Shown here in pieces: positions 6,382-9,854 of a stretch of 9,854 nucleotides of DNA (position 1 is the first letter of the stretch; each line of letters starts with the position of its first letter). Origin of the DNA: Nanobdellota archaeon (GTDB lineage Archaea > Nanobdellota > Nanobdellia > Pacearchaeales > GW2011-AR1); the NCBI GenBank assembly GCA_030640395.1, contig DAOWJK010000008.1, positions 1 through 9,854 on the forward strand, read 5' to 3'. Position numbers and translations under genes: made by a program. The notes under the pieces are model-generated. The model was not told the DNA's origin, searched no databases, and saw nothing but the letters and a program-made list of their open reading frames with translations.

Positions 6382-6975
6382 TTAGCAATTAGCAAGAACC
6401 CATCGGTAATTTTTAGGATTAAAAGTATATCCTGCAGAATTAAGCGCAAATATTGCATATCTTTCAATATCTTTTTTTTCAACATGCTCAAGAGGCAAAA
6501 TTTTTGTTATTCCTTTCCTCCCAACATTTACAGGAAATCTGGAAACCCCTTTCCTCAACAAGATTTTTCTAATCTGTTCGGCAGAAAAATCTTTAGTTTG
6601 TTTTCCTAAAACAAGTAAAGAATAAATTCTTTCCCCAATATCTCTTATCCTCTTCAGAGGGATCATCTGTCTAGTATTCCCTCCTTTAACATATGCTGTA
6701 AAGTCAAAATTCCTCGGATCAAAGCCATAACCTTTTTCAACAAGAGCATTGACAGCAATTCTATATTCTAAAAAGTTTCCTCCTTCAAGAAATTCCGTAA
6801 GTTTTGTCTTTTTTTTAGGTTCTAATTTAATAAGTGATTCTTTTTTTAGTGATTCTTGTTTTTCTTGCACTTTAATGTTTTCTTTAATTAAAACATGATG
6901 CATTTCTAGACTCTTTTCTTCATAATCCCAGATTATATCTTCTTCACCATGCGCATAAAGATTTTTTTTAACCAT
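6382..6975 (-). CDS. Hypothetical protein with repeated helix-turn-helix-like modules, 197 aa
   Basis: I cannot assign a family. Residues 1-60 are charged and low in complexity, including a lysine/glutamate-rich linker (EKQESLKKESLIKLEPKKKT). The rest shows a repeated unit. Copy 1 is about 67-110 (YRIAVNALVEKGYGFDPRNF, later MIPLKRI). Copy 2 is about 111-165 (IGERIYSLLVLGKQTKDFSA, later ILPLEHV). Copy 3 is about 166-197 (IERYAIFALNSAGYTFNPKN) and is truncated at the C-terminus. The pattern Ala-x2-Ala-Leu-x3-Gly-Tyr also occurs in the DnaA-like protein encoded just upstream (AMYALSLMGYS, 414-424). A DNA-binding role working with that protein is an inference. The ATG at 6975 has a TATA-like box 25 nt upstream. 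Confidence 0.7.
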   Translation of the reverse strand: MVKKNLYAHGEEDIIWDYEEKSLEMHHVLIKENIKVQEKQESLKKESLIKLEPKKKTKLTEFLEGGNFLEYRIAVNALVEKGYGFDPRNFDFTAYVKGGNTRQMIPLKRIRDIGERIYSLLVLGKQTKDFSAEQIRKILLRKGVSRFPVNVGRKGITKILPLEHVEKKDIERYAIFALNSAGYTFNPKNYRWVLANC

Positions 6976-6994
6976 ATTGTAACCACTTTAAAAG

Positions 6995-7004
6995 AGTATA
7001 TAAA
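6995..7004 (-). promoter_or_regulatory. TATA-like box for the 197-aa gene
   Basis: On the minus strand this reads GTTTATATAC, centred 25 nt upstream of the ATG at 6975. It indicates that this gene and probably the 130-aa gene can be transcribed separately from the DnaA-like gene. Confidence 0.6.
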
Positions 7005-7037
7005 CTTTACTACTCAAATAATTTTTCCTGAATAAAG

Positions 7038-7130
7038 GCATCTTTTGTTCAGAGAATCTCCTTATAATTTGATGCTCTAATTTCATCAGGCAATTTAATA
7101 CAATAAACTACCATGAGAAATAGAAGCATC
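7038..7130. repeat. Inverted-repeat region between the 197-aa and DnaA-like genes
   Basis: The arm from 7071 (GATGCTCTAATTTCAT) pairs imperfectly with 7113-7130 (ATGAGAAATAGAAGCATC). The perfect core is GATGCT/AGCATC and the loop is about 27 nt. A further GCATC at 7038-7042 could pair instead with GATGC at 7071-7075, giving two mutually exclusive hairpins. The near-palindrome GAGAATCTC sits at 7052-7060. The whole 178-bp gap contains no open reading frame of note. It could be a structured leader or trailer, an operator, or protein-binding sites. Confidence 0.35.
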
Positions 7131-7153
7131 CGAAGTAAATAAACTTTTTTATT

Positions 7154-8554
7154 TTAAAATTTTGGGGAATATTTATTTTGAAATTCCACTTTAGTTTCAT
7201 TAGGTAATTTAGCATCAAATTCCTTAATTGCAGAATAAATCCCAGGACGGCTCCGGGGAAAAATAACCGCCATTTCAGGAATACTATACCCCATCAAAGA
7301 AAGAGCATACATGGCTTTTCTCCTTGCTTTTACTTGATCCTTACGGCTCCCGCTAGATAAGACAAACTTCTCAGAAATTCCCTCTACTTCACATATTTGT
7401 TTTAATGCTTGTTCAATAGAGAGGTTACTTCCAAACAAGCAATCTTGATAAGAAAATCTGGATAACAAAATTTTTTCTGCTTCTTCTGAAGTTAAAGGAG
7501 AACCCCTCCTCATTGCAGGACCTGACAATTGATTTAAATAACTTTCAAGATTCCCAATTGAGGGATTTGGCGGAGCAATTTTAATAATATAATGAACTGT
7601 TTTCTCTATTCCACTTGGTAATAAAACTCCTTCACTTCTTTTAAACATATTCCAAATAACTTCTTTAATTTCATCTTTTGAAGGAAATCCCATAGGAATT
7701 CTTTCAAGCCGACTAATTTTATCAGCTAAATCAGGCGACACATTCGCAATTTCTTTTATATAATTCTTAAAAGAATCTATCTCTCCTGTGATTCCTAAAA
7801 ATAATTGCTGGTAACCTCCAATCCCTCCTTCCAAGATAGAATTAACTTTCCTTGCAATCACCTTCTGACTTCCAATTGATAAAGCTCCCATGTCATCAAA
7901 AGACACAACCCTTGCTCCCTCAACAGAACTCCCGAAATCAGGTTCACACCACTTTCTAGAACCGCCATTATTTGCTTTAATCAGATTTCCCTTAAACTCC
8001 TGAATTAAAAGGCCAAGATTAAAATACTCTCCTCCAACTTTCTCCTTCCGTGCTCTATTAATTGCCAAAGATAATAAAGTTGTAATCCCTGTCCCAGGCG
8101 ACCCAACAAATAAGAGAGGATTTTGAATATCTCCTTTCACGCAATTTTCAAGAGAATATCCTAACGCCTCAACCCCTTCTTTATTCCCTCCATGAAGAAT
8201 AATATCCTCTTGATAAACATCTTTAAAAAATCTTCTAGAAAGAGGAATCTTTTGCAGAGGATAGTTTGGTCTTGTTTGAACAGGATATTTTTCACAAGTC
8301 TCTTTCTCCAAATTTTCTCTCTCTTGAATCTCCACCTTAAAACCACTAAAACCTCCTCTTGAACCCTCTTTAGCAAGGAGCTTCCCAAATTTTTTAGTAA
8401 TTCTCCTCTTTTCAAAATCATTTCCAGCTCTAACAACAAGCTGATTTCCTTCTTGGGAAAATTCTTTTCCATCAAGAGAAAGGGGCACCGCTTTTCCCTG
8501 CTGTTCAAAGTAACTCCTGATTCCTTCCTTTAAACTCACAATATCTCCAGACAT
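7154..8554 (-). CDS. DnaA-like AAA+ protein with a degenerate ATPase site
   Basis: This 466-aa protein matches the domain order and motif spacing of bacterial DnaA. Residues 1-80 resemble the KH-like domain I (NQLVVRAGNDFEKRRITKKF). After a linker, the AAA+ core begins near 108, with NPLLFVGSPGTGITTLLSLA (145-164) at Walker A, VVSFDDMGAL (216-225, Asp220 and Asp221) at Walker B and LFLGITGEID (251-260) at sensor I. DLADKISRLERIPMGF (275-290) matches the DnaA DRLxSRF box. LPSGIEKTVHYIIKI (312-326) and IGNLESYLNQL (333-343) match the lid and sensor-II helix. Residues about 378-446 resemble DnaA domain IV (SRKDQVKARRKAMYALSL, then MGYSIPEMAVIFPR and IYSAIKEF). The Walker A lysine is Ile157, and Gly334 replaces the sensor-II arginine. 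The domain IV Asp-His-Thr motif is not conserved. A catalytically impaired DnaA relative is the best reading; an unrelated AAA+ regulator is the alternative. Orc1/Cdc6 does not fit the C-terminus. Confidence 0.72.
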   Translation of the reverse strand: MSGDIVSLKEGIRSYFEQQGKAVPLSLDGKEFSQEGNQLVVRAGNDFEKRRITKKFGKLLAKEGSRGGFSGFKVEIQERENLEKETCEKYPVQTRPNYPLQKIPLSRRFFKDVYQEDIILHGGNKEGVEALGYSLENCVKGDIQNPLLFVGSPGTGITTLLSLAINRARKEKVGGEYFNLGLLIQEFKGNLIKANNGGSRKWCEPDFGSSVEGARVVSFDDMGALSIGSQKVIARKVNSILEGGIGGYQQLFLGITGEIDSFKNYIKEIANVSPDLADKISRLERIPMGFPSKDEIKEVIWNMFKRSEGVLLPSGIEKTVHYIIKIAPPNPSIGNLESYLNQLSGPAMRRGSPLTSEEAEKILLSRFSYQDCLFGSNLSIEQALKQICEVEGISEKFVLSSGSRKDQVKARRKAMYALSLMGYSIPEMAVIFPRSRPGIYSAIKEFDAKLPNETKVEFQNKYSPKF

Positions 8555-8574
8555 AGAAAACTCAGAAAATCCTA

Positions 8575-8583
8575 ATTTATAAG
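8575..8583 (-). promoter_or_regulatory. TATA-like box for the DnaA-like gene
   Basis: On the minus strand this reads CTTATAAAT, centred 25 nt upstream of the ATG at 8554. It shares the 80-bp intergenic region with the polB promoter. Confidence 0.55.
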
Positions 8584-8602
8584 TATTATTATATTAAATA
8601 GA

Positions 8603-8613
8603 ATATTTAAATA
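8603..8613 (+). promoter_or_regulatory. TATA-like box for polB
   Basis: ATATTTAAATA is centred about 27 nt upstream of the ATG at 8635. It lies about 29 bp from the box of the divergent DnaA-like gene, close enough for co-regulation. Confidence 0.55.
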
Positions 8614-8634
8614 ATTCAAATTACTCTTATATGC

Positions 8635-9854
8635 ATGAAAATAGATTTCATTCCAATTGATTATGATTTCTTTGATTTTCAGGGAAAAAACTATGCGAAA
8701 ATCATTGGCAGAGACAACCATGGAAAAAGAGTTTGTGTGATTGATTCTTGCCCTGTTTATCTTTGGGCAATTTTAAAAGAAGGATTAAAACAGGATAAGA
8801 TAAACAAACTTATTAAGAAAATAAAAAAAATAAAATTAAACACAAAAGCCAGAAATACAAAAGTTGAATCAGTAGAACTGCATGAAAAAAATTTTTTGGG
8901 AAAAAAAGTCAAGGCACTAAAAATTTTCGCAACAAATTACAAGGACCTCCACGACATTGCAGACCATCTTGGCATGAAAGAAATAGAAAAACGACGAGGA
9001 TATGATTTGGGACTTACAACTCATTATATAATAGAAAAAAATATCCGACCTTTAAACTGGTATGAAATCTCAGGAGAAGTTTTAAACAATTCTCTGGAAT
9101 TCGGGGGAATTGATTCTATCCTTGAAGTGGATTTGTGTTTGAAATTAGAAAAATCAAAAAAAATTCCTGCCACACCAACAGGCGTACCCTCTAAGAAAGA
9201 GGGCATAAAATTCAAGCCAAAAATACTTTCTTATGACATTGAAACAGATGCGTTAAAAATTGGTGAAGGAGAAATATTAATGATTTCGTTGGTCTCGGAT
9301 AATTTCAAAAAAGTTCTGACCTGGAAAAAAACTTCCGGAAAAAAACCAAGTTATGTGGAATATGTAGAAGATGAAACAGAACTCCTGGAAAAATTTGTGG
9401 AATATGTCAAGAAAGTTTCCCCGGATTTTCTTACAGGATATTTTTCAGACGGCTTTGACCTGCCTTACATAAAAGCCAGAGCAGAAAAAAACAAAATAAA
9501 ACTGGCATTAGGTTTAGACGGCACTCAGCCAAAATTTTCAAGAGGAATAAATTTAACAGGAAGAATAAACGGAATCGTCCACGTTGACCTTTTAAAATTT
9601 ATTAGAACTGCTTATTCTCAATACATGCAATCTGAAACCCTGTCATTAAACGAAGTCTCAAAAGAATTCCTCGGCGACACAAAAAAAGATTTCAAAATGC
9701 AACACTCATCAAATTTAAATGGAGCTGACTGGGAACAATATTACGAATACAATTTACATGATTCAGTTTTGGTTTTTAATCTATTTAAAAAATTCTGGCC
9801 AGACCTTTTGGAATTTTCAAGAATAATTCAGGAACCAATTTTTGAAATATCAAG
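8635..9854 (+). CDS. polB: Family-B DNA polymerase, N-terminal and exonuclease domains (3' end beyond the window)
   Basis: This is the first 406 residues of an archaeal replicative-type DNA polymerase B, open to the end of the window. Residues 1-190 form the N-terminal domain (MKIDFIPIDYDFFDFQGKNY at the start). The 3'-5' proofreading exonuclease domain follows, with Exo I SYDIETD (199-205, Asp201 and Glu203) and Exo III YNLHDSVLVF (Tyr372 and Asp376). Exo II is GYFSDGFDLPYI, with the catalytic Asp275 kept. In the Exo II of well-studied archaeal enzymes an Asn follows the first Tyr; here it is Phe. Proofreading is therefore expected but that substitution deserves note. The polymerase palm and thumb motifs lie downstream of the window. 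ATG 8635 is chosen because it opens the long frame and has a TATA-like box 27 nt upstream; the ATG at 8631 is in another frame. The gene is divergent from the DnaA-like gene. Confidence 0.93.
   Translation, partial: MKIDFIPIDYDFFDFQGKNYAKIIGRDNHGKRVCVIDSCPVYLWAILKEGLKQDKINKLIKKIKKIKLNTKARNTKVESVELHEKNFLGKKVKALKIFATNYKDLHDIADHLGMKEIEKRRGYDLGLTTHYIIEKNIRPLNWYEISGEVLNNSLEFGGIDSILEVDLCLKLEKSKKIPATPTGVPSKKEGIKFKPKILSYDIETDALKIGEGEILMISLVSDNFKKVLTWKKTSGKKPSYVEYVEDETELLEKFVEYVKKVSPDFLTGYFSDGFDLPYIKARAEKNKIKLALGLDGTQPKFSRGINLTGRINGIVHVDLLKFIRTAYSQYMQSETLSLNEVSKEFLGDTKKDFKMQHSSNLNGADWEQYYEYNLHDSVLVFNLFKKFWPDLLEFSRIIQEPIFEIS
9187..9203. repeat. Hairpin inside polB at the domain junction
   Basis: CCCTCT (9187-9192) and AGAGGG (9198-9203) pair perfectly around a 5-nt loop. 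The hairpin encodes part of a Pro/Lys-rich stretch (about residues 178-195) joining the N-terminal and exonuclease domains. It is locally GC-rich. It may be chance or a small insertion in a tolerant linker. Confidence 0.35.

Noticed and set aside
7049..7089. Possible C/D box small RNA on the minus strand (TGATGA, then CTGA about 35 nt later).
   Set aside because: No terminal stem flanks the boxes and convincing internal C'/D' boxes are missing. The match is expected by chance in AT-rich DNA.
7154..8554. Assignment of the AAA+ protein as Orc1/Cdc6, the normal archaeal initiator.
   Set aside because: The C-terminal part fits a DnaA domain IV-type helix-turn-helix rather than the Cdc6 winged helix, and there is a DnaA-like N-terminal domain.
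8555..8634. Replication origin with DnaA boxes between the DnaA-like gene and polB.
   Set aside because: I found no TTATNCACA-like or other repeated motif here or in the other gaps. High AT content alone is not evidence of an origin.
9024..9215. A 63-codon minus-strand open frame inside polB, and similar frames opposite HerA-like, trm5, FEN1 and RPA-like genes.
   Set aside because: They lie wholly inside well-supported genes, give low-complexity or improbable proteins, and have no promoter or family match.

Overview
The window is AT-rich DNA from an archaeon. Every recognisable housekeeping gene is of archaeal/eukaryotic type: translation factor aIF2 beta, an RPA32-like single-strand DNA-binding protein, a HerA-like ATPase, a Trm5-type tRNA methyltransferase, FEN1 with a PCNA-binding tail, and a family-B DNA polymerase. 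Nearly every gene has a TATA-like box centred 25-27 nt upstream of its start codon and no Shine-Dalgarno sequence, so transcripts are probably leaderless. Compact genes, low GC and many small orphan proteins suggest a reduced-genome DPANN-type archaeon (Pacearchaeota/Woesearchaeota-like). That placement is an inference.

Layout. 1-256 (minus): 5' part of aIF2 beta. 317-628 and 740-1201 (plus): two unrecognised small proteins. 1193-1825 (minus): RPA32-like OB-fold plus winged-helix protein, overlapping its convergent neighbour by 9 bp. 2010-3311 (plus): HerA-like ATPase. 3346-3981 (plus): an acyl-carrier-protein-like protein and a small orphan, probably one operon. 3989-5920 (minus): Trm5-like methyltransferase and FEN1. 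5961-8554 (minus): two orphan proteins and, upstream of them, a 466-residue AAA+ protein with the domain order of bacterial DnaA. 8635-end (plus): DNA polymerase B, divergent from the DnaA-like gene.

Main observation. The 466-aa protein resembles DnaA over its whole length: a KH-like N-terminal domain, an AAA+ core and a C-terminal helix-turn-helix. DnaA is the bacterial initiator; archaea normally use Orc1/Cdc6. This copy lacks the Walker A lysine (Ile157) and apparently the sensor-II arginine, so it may bind DNA or a partner without a normal ATP switch. It is divergent from polB across an 80-bp gap of about 84% AT. The 197-aa protein downstream carries an imperfect repeated helical module that recalls the DnaA-like C-terminal domain. 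Together they may be an undescribed replication-associated cassette.

Secondary points are a GC-rich in-frame insertion of about 85 bp inside trm5, loss of the Trm5 D1 domain, an ACP-like protein with an intact Asp-Ser-Leu motif, and an inverted-repeat region between the DnaA-like gene and its neighbour. I saw no rRNA, tRNA, CRISPR array or transposase.
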